This document shows, piece after piece, positions 47,803 to 58,106 of a stretch of 64,000 nt of DNA. The notes below the pieces were generated by a model. It made no database searches, had not been told where the DNA came from, and saw nothing but the letters and a program-made list of their open reading frames with translations. The first letter of the stretch is position 1. Each line of letters starts with the position of its first letter. A program made the translations under genes and the position numbers. The DNA comes from Larix kaempferi (Eukaryota; Streptophyta; Pinopsida; Pinales; Pinaceae): NCBI GenBank assembly GCA_027924585.1, contig BSBM01000423.1:5320001-5384000 (forward strand). Direction: 5' to 3'.

Positions 47803-47847
47803 GAGTTTGCTAACCCATTTCTGTTGTGCTGGGGAGGAGACACATTG

Positions 47848-48552
47848 TTACAAGAAATATTTCAGACTATGGTGATCAGACTTGATGCAGAAGTGATTCC
47901 CTAATAGGTATGGTTGCCACTTCTGGACTGCATGCAAAATAGCCATCATTTCCTTCTCATATGTGGAGGCAGCTAATTTTTTACTGGAAAGGGCTTTGCT
48001 GGTGAATGCAATTGGGTGGTCATCTTGAAGGAGAACAACACCAAGTCCATTCCCACAAGCATCACTCTCAATAGTGAAGGGCTTGGAAAAATCAGGCATA
48101 GCTAGAACAGGTGTAGTACACATAGCTTGTTTCAGTTTTTCAAATGCACACTGAGTACCATCTGTCCATGTAAAAGCATCATTTTTCAATAGAGCAGTTA
48201 ATGGAGCTGCAATCTTCCCATAATCCTTGAAAAAGTTGTGGTAGTAGCTAGTCAACCCCCAAAAACCACAAAGGCTCTTGAGTGTCTGAGGATGCGGCCA
48301 ACTGTGCATGGCAGCGATTTTTGTAGGATCCACGCAAACCCCTTGGGATGAGAAAATGTGCCCGAGATACTCAACTTCCTTCTGTCCAAAAACACATTTA
48401 GACTGTTTGGCGTGGAGATGATGGTCAGAGAAAAGTTGCATGACAAGATCTAGATGTTGGAGATGTTCATCCCATATTTTACTATAGATGAGGATATCAT
48501 CAAAGAATACCAAAATGAATTTCCGCAAGTAGGGCCAAAATATTTTATTCAT
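47848..48552 (-). pseudogene. Gypsy RT C-terminal half and RNase H
   Basis: 234 open codons: KFILVFFDDILIYSK (RT catalytic FFDD), QKEVEYLGHIFSSQGV, GFWGLTSYYHNFFKDYGKI, then RNase H FTIESDACGNGLGVVLLQ (first catalytic Asp), STYEKEMMAILHAVQKW and IKSDHHSLKYFL. It is separated from the upstream RT frame by a single stop after APSTF, and from integrase by a stop after LKYFL. The rest of the polyprotein is in phase. Confidence 0.9.
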
Positions 48553-48558
48553 TAAGGC

Positions 48559-49725
48559 CTAGAATGTGGAAGGAGCATTAGTGAGGCCAAAGGGCATGAC
48601 CAAAAACTCATAGTGGCCATCATGTGTGCGGAAATCTATTTTAGGGATATCATCCTCATGAACCCGAATTTGATGATACCCACAACGAAGATCCAACTTG
48701 GAGAAAAATTGAGCCCCATGAAGCTCACCAAGAAGCTCATCAAAAATAGGAATTGGAAACTTATCCTTGATGGTGAGGTGATTAAGTGCTCGAAAGTCAA
48801 TGTAGATGCGCCATGATCCATCTTTTTTGTGGACAAGAAGAACTGGAGAAGAAAAGGAACTAGTGCTTGGGCGAATAATACCTTGCTTCAACAAGTCCCG
48901 AACAAGCATTTCAATCTCTATTTTTTGGTGAAATGGGTAGCGATAGGGCCTGATGTTTGGAGTAACGCTTCCAAGAAGGAGCTGAATACGATGGTCCTCT
49001 GGCCTGGAAGGTGGCAATCCCATTGGTTCAACAAATACACCTGTATAGCGATCCAGAATTTGTTGTAGATCCAAAGGAGTAGTGGAGACCGTTGATGGTT
49101 GCATCTGAGTGGAATGGATCTGAGCGATGACACCATGTGAGTTCTTCGTAAGGAGTTTTTCCATGCGATGTGAACTGATGATGCCAAGAGACCCTAGTTG
49201 TAATCCTGTCAATGTGTGTTTTTGTCCATTGGGGGAAAACTGCATCCAAAGTTCAGCAAAATCCCATAAAATGGGGCCAAGTGTGCGTAGCCATTGAGCG
49301 CCCAAAACCACATCACAACCACCTAAGGTCAAGGAAAACACGTCAGAGCATATGGTATAATCTCCCATAGAGATACGCACATTACGACACTTCCATTTGC
49401 AAGGTAAGGTGCCCCCATTGGCAACCATGACTTCAAAGTTGGAGCAAGGATGGATAAAACAATCAGCTTGTTTGGTGATCCGAGGGTCAATGAAATTATG
49501 AGTGCTACCAAAATCAATGAGTATTGTAAGAGGAATCTTCTTGAGGTAACCCCTTACCCGCATTGTTTGGGGGGTGGTGATTCCAGCTAAAGCATGAAGA
49601 GATATCTCTGGTTGGTCGTCCTGAGATGGAGGGTCAATAGGCGGTTCCTGAATGTTGACCTGAGCATCTAGTGTATCTAGATCTTCATCATTAATTTCAA
49701 TGGCAGGTGGAGAATCCACATCCAA
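48559..49725 (-). pseudogene. Gypsy protease and RT N-terminal half
   Basis: 388 open codons. Protease: [32 protein letters not shown], written here in two blocks [13 protein letters not shown] and [14 protein letters not shown]; the catalytic D-S-G is D-F-G in this copy, a likely inactivating change. Then [17 protein letters not shown] starts with ILVRDLLKQ-like [57 protein letters not shown] and [15 protein letters not shown]. Confidence 0.9.
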
Positions 49726-50577
49726 AAGATAGAGCTTTTGTTGAACACAGCGATGTGCCCGAGTGAATTTCTCATCACAATTCTAACAAAGCCCCTTTTC
49801 TCTGCGTGTCGGCATCTCTGTTTCAGACAAATACTTGATAGGAGTTGGTCGAGGAGCTGGTGGTAGGGGTGGTCGTTGAGAACCCATATTGCGAAAGGGA
49901 ACAAAAGTGGGTTTGGAGCATTGTTGGGATGCAATCTTGTCTTCTGCTAACTTAGCCAAGCCCAGAGATTCCATCATTGTGCGGGGACAGAACATTTTGA
50001 CCTCGGAGTGGATGGCACCCTTTAGACCACTGATAAAACAAATCCAGTAGAAGTCATCAGACAACCCTTCAGTGTGGTTGGCTAGTTTCTCAAATTCGGT
50101 TTGATACTCTCTCATAGTGCCAATTTGGCGAAGTTTAGTGAGAGCTCCTGTGAAGTCATCAAAAGCACTAGGACCAAATCGTTCCAAAAGGAGTTGGAAA
50201 AAGTCTGGCCATTGTGGCTCTTCATTAGCCTTAATATACAAACGGTACCATTAAAGAGCTTCCTGTTCCAAATAAAAGGATGCAAGTGGAACTTTGTTGA
50301 CATCAAAAGTATTATGCAGACTGAAATATTGCTCTGCACGATAGATCCATCCAGTAGGATCAGTACCATTGAAGTGAGGAAAATCAAGCTTCGGACCACA
50401 AAAATTGCTGGAAGAAGAGAACCCATTGTCGGATGAAGACTCGAACTGTCATTTGTTGTTCATGGTGGAATGCTCAAGATGGAGGCCAAGAAATTTTTCA
50501 TCCAGATCCTGTAGTTTGGCTTGGATGGCAGCAAGTGCTTCCTTCATAGTTTTTGCTCCAACGTGGGTGACAACCAT
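49726..50577 (-). pseudogene. Gypsy Gag
   Basis: Start at ATG 50577 (MVVTHVGAKTMKEALA), homologous to the start at 33243 in the sister copy. It shares FPHFNGTDPTGWIYRAEQYF, EFEKLANHTEGLSDDFYW and a knuckle region EMPTRREKGLC. Three stops interrupt it: near 50445 after STMNNK, near 50251 after EQEAL, and near 49783 after GLC. The chain is otherwise colinear with the intact Gag of 31678-33243. Confidence 0.85.
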
Positions 50578-51438
50578 AACCAGGAGTTTTTTTTTTTTTT
50601 GGGGAGTGGATAGAAAAACAAAAATAGAGACTGTTTCAGTAACGGAAAATCTAGATTTGGGAAAAAATCGGAAGGGTAATTTGGGTTTGACTAGGTTTTG
50701 GATAGCATTGAAAGGAAAAGGAAGCAGAAAAGGAGGATTTCAGAAGCGGGGTGAAAGAATGAGAAAATTTGGCAAAGAGGGACAAAGAAGCAGAATTAGG
50801 AAGGGAACTCTGTGGTAAAATTTGAAGGCAATCAGGTGAAAATCAAAGAAGTTATGGCAAACCCTAAAAATAGACAAATGTGAGATTTCGGGTGTTGGGA
50901 AATGGAATTTGGGATAGGGTCCTCAGGAATGAAAGATGCAGAATGGTAACCGGCAACAGATGGATCTGTAATAGTGCAAAAGTGATTGTCAATAGTTCTG
51001 GGCAGAGGAAATCTACGATGTATCAACTGAAAATAGATATGGACCCCAGGTATGCTTGGCTTCCTAATGGTTCAGGGGATTCACTCGGCCACCAATGCTA
51101 TCCAATGGTTTGCGTATTGGGGCAGCACCCCTCACTCCACGGCTCAAGTAAAACTAATAACTGCTTTTCCACAAACGACAGCTCTTGGTTTACCTCATGG
51201 GTGGGAACTAGTCAATCAGGTAGGGGTCGTTGTCCTTTTCGTTGGCAAGTCCTCTTAATGGGCCAGCTACTTCGGGGTTCCTATGGTACTCCTCACAATG
51301 AGTTTTAGGGATTATTCCCAAGTAATTCCCACAGTTAAGCGGATAGGGATTATTCCTAGATCCGAACCTGCAACAGATGCGAAAAAAATTTGGCCGAAAT
51401 TTCACCCAAAGAGCCCAAGAAAGTGCTCTGATACCAGA

Positions 51439-51738
51439 TGAAAGGGACCTGCAACAAATAATTGATAAAATGCACAATATATGAGATCACAGAATATTTT
51501 TATTGATTGTAGGCCACTTCGAGGGGGAAACCTCCTTTTAGCAAGTTCAATACAAATAACTTCACGGTGCCTTCATAGGCCTCCACACACACTTATATAC
51601 TAAGTCTAGGCGCCAATACTATGGGTCAAAACCATGGGCCATTACAAACTATGGATCAAAAAATACTACGGGACAACTTACAAAGCATATGCGTCCAACA
51701 ACAATATACCAACAAAGTAAAGAAATGGGTTGCTAACA
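51439..51738 (-). repeat. LTR of the 45.9-kb gypsy (5' LTR in element sense)
   Basis: Starts TGAAAGGGACCTGCAAC and ends TTGCTAACA. The primer site lies immediately to its left (about 51427-51438). Confidence 0.95.
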
Positions 51739-51743
51739 AATTT

Positions 51744-53258
51744 TGGTTTAAGTGGAGATCTGAAAGGCATTTACCTTCAAGTGAAGATGTTAAAGGCATT
51801 AATGATGATGATGAAGAGCTTCCTTCATTTGGAGATTTTAAAGACACTGAGGAAGATGATGAAAATTTTCCTCCAAGTGACGATTTTCAAGGCACCAATG
51901 ATGATTTTGATCAAGGAAATGATTCTCAAAGCATCAACAATGGTTTTCCTTCAAGCCAAGATTTTCCTCCAAGCAAGGATTTTCAAGGCACAAACAATGA
52001 TTTTCCTCCAAGCGAGGATTTACAAGACAACAAAATTGGTTTTCCTCCAAGCGAGGATTTTGATGGGATAGATAATAATTTTGGTGAGTATGAAGGCACT
52101 AATGATGGTGTAGATGATTTACCTCCGAGCGAGGATTTCAATGGAACTGATAATGATTTTCCTCAAAGCGAGGATTATGATGGTAGTGAAGACGATTTTC
52201 CTCCAAGCGAGGATTTTAATGGTAGCATTGATGATATTCCTCCAAGCAAAGATTTTGATGGGACTGATGATGAAATTGGTGAAGATGAGGTCACCGATAA
52301 TGGTGAAGATGAATTTCCTCTGAGTGAGGATTTTGATGGCAGCAATGATGATATTCCTCCAAGCGAGGATTTTAATGGGACGAATGATGAAGTTGGTGAG
52401 GATGAGGGCACCAATAATGGTGAAGATGAATTTCCTCCGAGCGAGAATTTCTATGGCACCGATGATGATTTTCTTCCAAGCGAGGATTTTGATGGCACAA
52501 ATGATGATTTTCCTCCAAGGGAAGATTTTAAAGGGACATGTGATGATCCTGGTGAGGATGGAGAAAGCAATAATGATGAAGGTTATTTTCCTCCAAGCAA
52601 GGATTTTGATGGAATTGATGATGATTTTCCTCCAAGCGAGGATTTTAATGAGACACGTGATCATTATGGGGAGGATGAACCCGACAATGATGTTGATTTA
52701 AACTCAAGTGATAAACTTGATACTGGTGCAGATGCTCATTCTCCTACTAATTTTGGTGATGATAATCTCAATGAGAGGGATGATATTCCTCACATTGATG
52801 AGGAGATTCATTCTAATGAGGATCATTTAATGGTTGATGAAACACAAAGGCAAATTGTACCAATGAGCAAGATTAAGTGTAGGACTAGGCCATTTTATAT
52901 CAATCCAAAGCATTCTAGTTATACAAGGTCTAGGAAATATTTGCTCACAAGTCCCAGTTCTATTACTGATTTGATTTCAAGTGAGTGCTGCCAAAAAAAT
53001 TGTCTAAACAAAATACACTACAATCAAGCTTTTGAGAAAAGACGAGGATATCTATTAATGAACCAAAATATGCAAAATTCATATTTGGTAGGGTGCATGA
53101 TTTCTGCAAAGGCAAGTTATGATTATCGAATTGGAAGTTTTATGCTTTGCAAAAGGGCATTCAAAAGAATCCACTCAATTGGTAATCTTAGACTATCAAG
53201 AATCCAAACAATGCTAGAAAAGGATCCTACATTTTATTCTAAAGAGTATCATGCATGA
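51744..53258 (+). pseudogene. Acidic tandem-repeat N-terminal region of the transposon's rightward protein
   Basis: After the gypsy insertion the frame runs open to 53258. From about 51780 to 52680 it encodes some twenty imperfect copies of a 12-16-residue unit of the form PPSEDFDGTNDD, very rich in Asp, Glu, Ser and Pro and likely disordered. Then comes a normal-composition segment (52,860-53,258) with basic CRTRPFYINPKHSSYTRSRKY, paired cysteines (SECCQKNCLNK) and IGSFMLCKRAF. It ends at TGA 53256-53258, in frame with the next piece, which suggests CGA to TGA decay. Acidic repeats in eukaryotic transposases often mediate chromatin or protein contact, but the role here is unknown. Confidence 0.75.
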
Positions 53259-54718
53259 GCTAGTGGGCCATTAACAAACATTGCAATGTCATGGATGTGT
53301 GACTTCTTTTCTAAGCATGGAGAGAGTATGCCAGCTAGAGAAACCATACACATCCTAGATAATTTCTCAAGGCTAGAAATCTACAACTTGTACAAGGTAT
53401 TTGTTCAAGACGCTGAAGGAAATAACAATTTCATCAGATATCCATATTTTACAAGACTATGGAAGACAAAGTTCAACAATGTCTGTATTCCTAAGAGGTC
53501 AAGGATAGGGTTTTGTAGTATATGTGCTTCTCTTAAGCAAAGAACAGATAAATCAGAAGGGATAGAGAGAGGTATGTATCTAATAACTTTATTTTTTTGC
53601 AATAAATATCTATTACGAAAGCTCATCAATGTTTTGTTTTTATTTTATTTGTAGATTCTGTTGTTAAAGAACTTCAACCACATCACAATCAACAATAAGT
53701 TGAATGGAAAAACTTATACAAACATCACAAGAACTGTTATGATGAACCACATAAGTATATGGGTTTGATAATTGATGGCATGGATCAGAAAAAAAAAACA
53801 CTTTTGACACATTTTGTTCATGTACCAAAGAAATTAAAGGAGGAAAATTTTATTCAGTTTCACTTGGTTGGCTGTATGGTTTTTAATGGTCAAATGTCTC
53901 CAAAGGTTTACTTTACAGCTCCCAATATTCATAATGATGCAAATCTGACCATTACCATAATTCACCATGTGCTGACTCATTGGTTTGGTAATCTTCCTCG
54001 AGTTCTATATCTGCAATTGGACAACACCAGCCGGGAAAACAAAAATTAGATCATGTTTGGTTATCTGAACATGCTTGTTGAATTGGGAATTTTTCAGAAG
54101 GTTAAAGTTGGTTTCCTTCTTGTTGGGCATACACATGACCATATTGATCAAATGTTTAACTATTTTGAAGTGACAATGGGGAGGAATAATGTTGGGAGCC
54201 TGCCATCATTAACTGAAATTATTAGAAATACATATAGTCCAGAACATGTTGTGCTAACATTGGAGGAAACTATTGACACACAAAGATTTATTTTGGGATC
54301 GCATGGTGAAGAAAGGTGCATTGAGAAACTTAATGACATTAGCTTTCAGCATCAATTTCGCATAAAAACAATTGATGGGAAAAAAACTACTATGGGGTAA
54401 GAAATACTCAACAAGTGTTGAATGGGGGCCTACATCAGGTCTAACATTTTCTAAATTCATCCCAGGTCATAAAAATGTATGCTTCAAAGTTATCGTTGTT
54501 GCAATCAGCTGTTGAGATTCAAAATTCATGCCGACACAATAAAGATGTTGATTCTTCTCAATGCTTGGAAAAAATAAAAAAGTCTATAAAAGATAGATAT
54601 GACTATTTTGAGGTTGTTGATTCTGTTTGGTGGGAGTCATTTTTCATGGAGCAAAATGACATAATTACAAACTCTACAAATGGACATTTTTCTGAAGACT
54701 CCATTTGGTTGGCCACAA
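53259..54718 (+). pseudogene. DDE-like, DUF7869-type putative transposase core
   Basis: Continues in phase from 53258: MCDFFSKHGESMPARETIHIL, a short segment with FTRLWKTKF, then CxxC-like FCSICASLKQRT (zinc-binding candidate). An intron at about 53572-53655 (GTATGT...TTTGTAG) leads to the core: MGLIIDGMDQKK (acidic residue 1), VLYLQLDNTSRENKN (acidic residue 2), then VGFLLVGHTHDHIDQMFNYF (His/Asp cluster). This spacing and the D...DN...H-x-H-x3-D pattern match the DUF7869 proteins I know from non-flowering plants and oomycetes, considered transposase-like. In-frame TAA (after HHNQQ), TAG (after RENKN) and one frameshift near 54395 inactivate it. Confidence 0.7.
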
Positions 54719-55420
54719 AGTATGTCAAATGACAATGAGGAGAGAAATGTTGAGCCTGAAGGTGTTGATCATTGTCAACCAAAATAAAGGGAAATGTACA
54801 TTGGGTCTAGAAGATCAACGGCACGGCGTGAGGTGATGGACGACCTTTACAGAGGCTCAATACAAGATATTAAGGAGGGTTGCATGATTGCAGTTTTGGC
54901 CACAGAAGATCCACGTGGTTATCCATTCTGGATTGCAAAAGTTCTGAATGTCAATAAGGAAAATGAAGAAGTTATATATATTGAAGCACATTGGTTTGCA
55001 ATAGACACACACCCATTTCATGGTGTGTACAAGCTGGATATGGTGATCGAGAAAAGGGTTTGCAAAAAGAGAAAAATAAAGAGTGAAAATGTAAATCATC
55101 GTCGAATAGACATTTTGAAATTAGAGGATGTTGACGTACTAGTTTATGACTTCCAGTTGAGAGGGAAAGGCACTCTTCGCTCCAAGAGTATAGAGATTAT
55201 CGAAATATTGTTGGCACTGGAAATAGTTGCAACATGGGAGTCTGCTAAACCAAGGCATAGATCTAGAAGGAATATGGCGTATGAAATGTTGGGAGTACAT
55301 GAAGATTCAGATGGTGCACTCATTGATACTAGAGAAGAGTACGAGTCATCTACATATTCATCCAGTCATTCATCTAAAGAAAATGTAGATTCTGATGGTG
55401 TGTCAGAATCCATGTGTTGA
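54719..55420 (+). pseudogene. Transposase C-terminus with Tudor/BAH-like domain
   Basis: Frame from SMSNDNEERNVEPEG, one TAA (about 54786), then 208 open codons to the stop at 55418-55420. The segment MIAVLATEDPRGYPFWIAKV, then VIYIEAHWFAIDTHPFHGVY has the strand pattern and aromatic cage-like residues of SH3-fold chromatin readers (Tudor/BAH/PWWP group). This is inference from pattern only. A basic patch KKRKIKSE follows as a nuclear-localisation candidate, then a Ser-rich acidic tail. It is likely the last part of the same protein. Confidence 0.6.
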
Positions 55421-55709
55421 TTTGAATATTCGCACATGAAACATTTTGTCAACTTTTATTAATATGTCATTGTTTGTATGGCAACTCTAAAGGAGTGCTT
55501 GAATTTTAATATAAATTACCTCTACGTGTTATGGTTTATTATATTATTTTCTAATGAATTACTTAAATTTTTGTATTTTATATGAAAAGAGTGGTTATTG
55601 AATAATTTATGTTTAACTCAATGCATTTTTTATACAGTGTTACTAATAGATTAAATAAGCACAATTTTCAATTTTGATAAAATCATATAAAAATGCCATT
55701 TTTTGAAAA

Positions 55710-55848
55710 GGTGTGCTACTGGTAGCAAGCGTTTTCAATTTAGAGCTTGATTTTAAGGTTTTTGCAAATAACAATAACAAATGTTTTGGTTCAATTCTAT
55801 GTTTTTACCCCAAATCAAAAAGTGGTGCTACTGGTAGCACCACTTTTT
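55710..55848. repeat. Subterminal palindromes of the DNA transposon
   Basis: 55817-55848 is a perfect 15-bp-arm palindrome (AAAAAGTGGTGCTAC, TG, then its inverse). A weaker copy GTGCTACTGGTAGCA lies at 55713-55727. The left end has a half-site CTAGTAGCACC at 40356-40366. Such subterminal repeats are typical transposase-binding sites; that role is inferred. Confidence 0.7.
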
Positions 55849-55927
55849 TATTCGGGGTTGTTTTTTTGTGTTTTTTTATACAAAAATATGGGTTTTTATG
55901 GCTAGAGTTCTCATTTTGAGTAACTAC

Positions 55928-55952
55928 TTCTCGTCAAGTTGTATAACATGTT
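55928..55952 (-). repeat. Right terminal inverted repeat
   Basis: Exact inverse of 40257-40281, followed by the CTAA duplication at 55953-55956, then the resumed gag of the outer gypsy. Confidence 0.9.
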
Positions 55953-55956
55953 CTAA

Positions 55957-56690
55957 GTTTAGAGTATCCATGTTGATGGCATCTCTCTCTTAGCCATAGT
56001 ATTCAACTGAAAATATGTGTCAAGTTTCTGAATCCAAGAGTTAGCAGTACATTTTTGTGAACCATCAAAATAAGGTAAAGAAATCTTACCAATGGAATTT
56101 CTGAGTTCATAGTTCTGATTTTTCATCCTGAATCCTCGTCTTGGGTAGGACTAGTTGTACTGGAGATCACAAATTTTTTTGAATGGTAAAGCACTTCTTC
56201 ATTTTTAATTCAATCTAAGGTAATCAACATATTTGTCCTCCCATGAAGCAAGACCTCGATTTCAAACCTCAGGTTCCTCTCTTGGATCTTCAGTAAACAT
56301 AAGCATAGTAGGCCTACAATGAGGTTGATATTCCATCTTGAATTCATCAAGGAGATTGTGAGGCCTAGTATTTGAGAAAATCTAGCCACCACTCACCATC
56401 CTTTTGTCATGTGGGGTACCATTGTTGCTCCCCTCTCCATTCTTGCTTACTAGTTGTTGAGCTAAGAACTCTCTGGTCTCTTTTCCATACTGAACAATAT
56501 TGAGGGAGATGTCTTGAAACCCATTCATCATGCCTTGAACAAAGACTTTGAACTGCTCTTTGTCTTCATTGTGAGACATGTTTGATTCTCCTTGCAACTT
56601 TCCTTCAGTAGAATTTATCTGTTCTCCCTCTTCTTCCTCTAACAGAGGATCCTTCTTCTTGGAATCTATGTATATTCTTGGACTCATAGA
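55957..56690 (-). pseudogene. Outer gypsy Gag N-terminal half
   Basis: Starts at ATG 56687 (MSPRIYIDSKKKDPLLEEEE), about 35 bases from the primer site. It runs 101 open codons with Glu-rich and Gln-rich helices, then through stops to ISLPYFDGSQKC and IQKLDTYFQLNTM, the capsid start. It ends at DTLNL, exactly where the DNA transposon begins. The capsid reading continues at 40252 on the other side in the same phase. Confidence 0.85.
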
Positions 56691-56733
56691 GATATGTTAA
56701 GAGCATGTTCATAGTACCATGCTCTGATACCAT

Positions 56734-58106
56734 TGTAATGTACCAACTAGGATTAGTGATACAAAAACTCTCTTTTACACAAAACCAATTAAAACAATTC
56801 TTATGGAAGGTAGTTTGACTGAGGGTGGACAAGATAAAAATTTCTGGATGGAAGGAAAGATCCGATATTTATTGATACCTCTGCACAAAGTACTGAGACC
56901 ATTTCTGTTTCAATATCAGCACAGCTGAAATCTACTCCAACGCTCCTGGGCCCCTTAGCATATGCAAACTACTATGGGTATAAAATTTTACTGGAGGCTA
57001 GGGATGGGTGTTTATAACTCAGAGAGGATAAATTAAATTAAATTAAATTCATTACACATTCAATTTACATCCCATAAATTTATAGGAATTTCTCAAGAAG
57101 TCTCACAAAAATACTAGTAATAAGACACTCCAAGGTTGCACAACTAGTAAATTTCAGAAGATCCCAAACAGTCAATGAAGGCTCACTAATTTCTCTAATA
57201 ATACATGTATTGGGTAATTTAACATGTTAATTAACATAATAAGAAATATTAAACTCATTTGGAACTATTCTCATTCATATTTCACAAGTATTTTGAAAAC
57301 TAGTCAAAATCTAGGCAAATCTAGAACGGGTGGAGAAAAATCACAATATTTCTGAATTCTGTAATATTAAATGACATGACTGATATAAGAGATTTATTTT
57401 TACTGTAAATACATCATAAATGATCCAACAGACTCCTCAAATCATTACAAACACTCTTCTCCTCTTCTAGACAACAATCTAGCATTTAAAATAACTAAGA
57501 AGCTTTGAGATTCGAACCGTAGTCTTCATGAAGCTTTCTGAAATTAGAAATAGCCATGTTTCAACTACAGGACCTTCAAATAAACTAAATTAAAATGGTT
57601 GAATACCATAATCCTCTCAAAGGAATCAGGGCACATATCCCATCTTATACTAAGGGCACATCTCCCAAGTCTTTGAGGAAAAATTGCTCTCATAACAATA
57701 CTCAAACTGACAAAAGATGTGAATCTGGTGCACACTGGTTCATTTATATATATCGTTTGACTTGAGGATCAAGTATCCATAGCTAATGCGCCCACCTTGA
57801 GTGGATAAGGAAAGTTAGCTTTCCTTCCTTTTCCTTTTTGCTTTGCTTTCCTCATTTTTTCCCTTTCTGATTGATTTTCCACTTTCTGCTTTGGATTTTT
57901 CTTCTTTTTATTATTTTTATGAACTTTCCTTCTTTTATGAACCTTCCTTATTTCTTCTTTATGTTGCTTTTCCTGAGTTGCTTTTCCTTTCTTTCATTTT
58001 TCCTGATTTTCTAGATTTATGTGCTTTCTCCTTGACTTCTTCCTCAAGTCTCTTCTCAGTCAACCTTATCCACTAATGTGACCTAGTGGAGAATTATCTT
58101 CATTTA
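56734..58106 (-). repeat. Right LTR of the outer gypsy (5' LTR in element sense), probably interrupted
   Basis: Partner of 23288-24629. Matching stops at CTTCATTTA(T), where a new TGTTGG LTR starts at 58107. The missing bases TTCAACA expected from the left LTR are not here. I infer that the plus-strand gypsy inserted inside this LTR, seven or eight bases from its end. Confidence 0.75.
57743..57755 (-). promoter_or_regulatory. TATA-box candidate in the outer gypsy 5' LTR
   Basis: Minus-strand ATATATATAAATG, conserved in the other LTR (about 24296-24308). Confidence 0.4.

Larger units (their letters stand above)
45868..51738 (-). mobile_element. Near-complete Ty3/gypsy (chromovirus-like) nested in the DNA transposon
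   Basis: LTRs at 45868-46229 and 51439-51738. Duplication AATTT (45863-45867 and 51739-51743). Primer site TGGTATCAGAGC just inside the right LTR (minus sense) and purine tract AAGGGGAGGGGA at 46230-46242. Gag, protease, RT, RNase H, integrase and a chromodomain-like tail are all present, with only a handful of stops. LTRs differ by about 8 bases over the first 225 (by eye). It is the same family as 30314-34701 and serves as its full-length reference. Confidence 0.95.
40257..55952. mobile_element. TIR DNA transposon carrying ParB-like/DNA methyltransferase and DUF7869-like transposase genes
   Basis: Perfect 25-bp terminal inverted repeats start AACATGTTATACAACTTGAC (40257-40281; inverted at 55928-55952), with a CTAA duplication on both sides (40253-40256 and 55953-55956). 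The outer gypsy gag frame continues in phase across the element when one CTAA is removed. The total length of 15,696 bp includes a later gypsy insertion (45868-51738); the original element was about 9.8 kb. Two divergent intron-bearing genes fill it: leftward, a ParB-like plus N4/N6 DNA methyltransferase; rightward, an acidic-repeat protein with a DDE-like domain. I cannot assign it to hAT, CACTA, Mutator, PIF or Tc1: the TIR sequence, 4-bp duplication and proteins do not match those classes as I know them. Confidence 0.85.
23288..58106 (-). mobile_element. Outer Ty3/gypsy element (chromovirus-like), host of nested insertions
   Basis: Paired LTRs (23288-24629 and 56734-58106) bound a minus-strand gag-pol scattered over 35 kb. 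The primer site TGGTATCAGAGC lies at 56722-56733 (minus). Removing the copia element (25003-36659) and the DNA transposon (40257-55952), each with one target duplication, leaves about 7.4 kb, a normal size for this class. Gag, protease, RT, RNase H, integrase and a chromodomain-like tail occur in that order. Integrase-RT order and the C-terminal chromodomain place it in the chromoviruses. The left flank is CAATA. The right end seems cut by the next element, so no duplication can be checked here. Many stops: a dead copy. Confidence 0.85.

Noticed and set aside
52119-52664. Minus-strand and alternative-frame ORFs over the acidic repeat
   Set aside because: They are shadows of the tandem repeat; the plus-strand acidic frame connects to the DDE-like core and they do not.
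56722-56733. tRNA gene fragments at the TGGTATCAGAGC-type sequences
   Set aside because: Each sits exactly at an LTR edge and matches only about 12-14 bases, as primer-binding sites do. No cloverleaf surrounds them.
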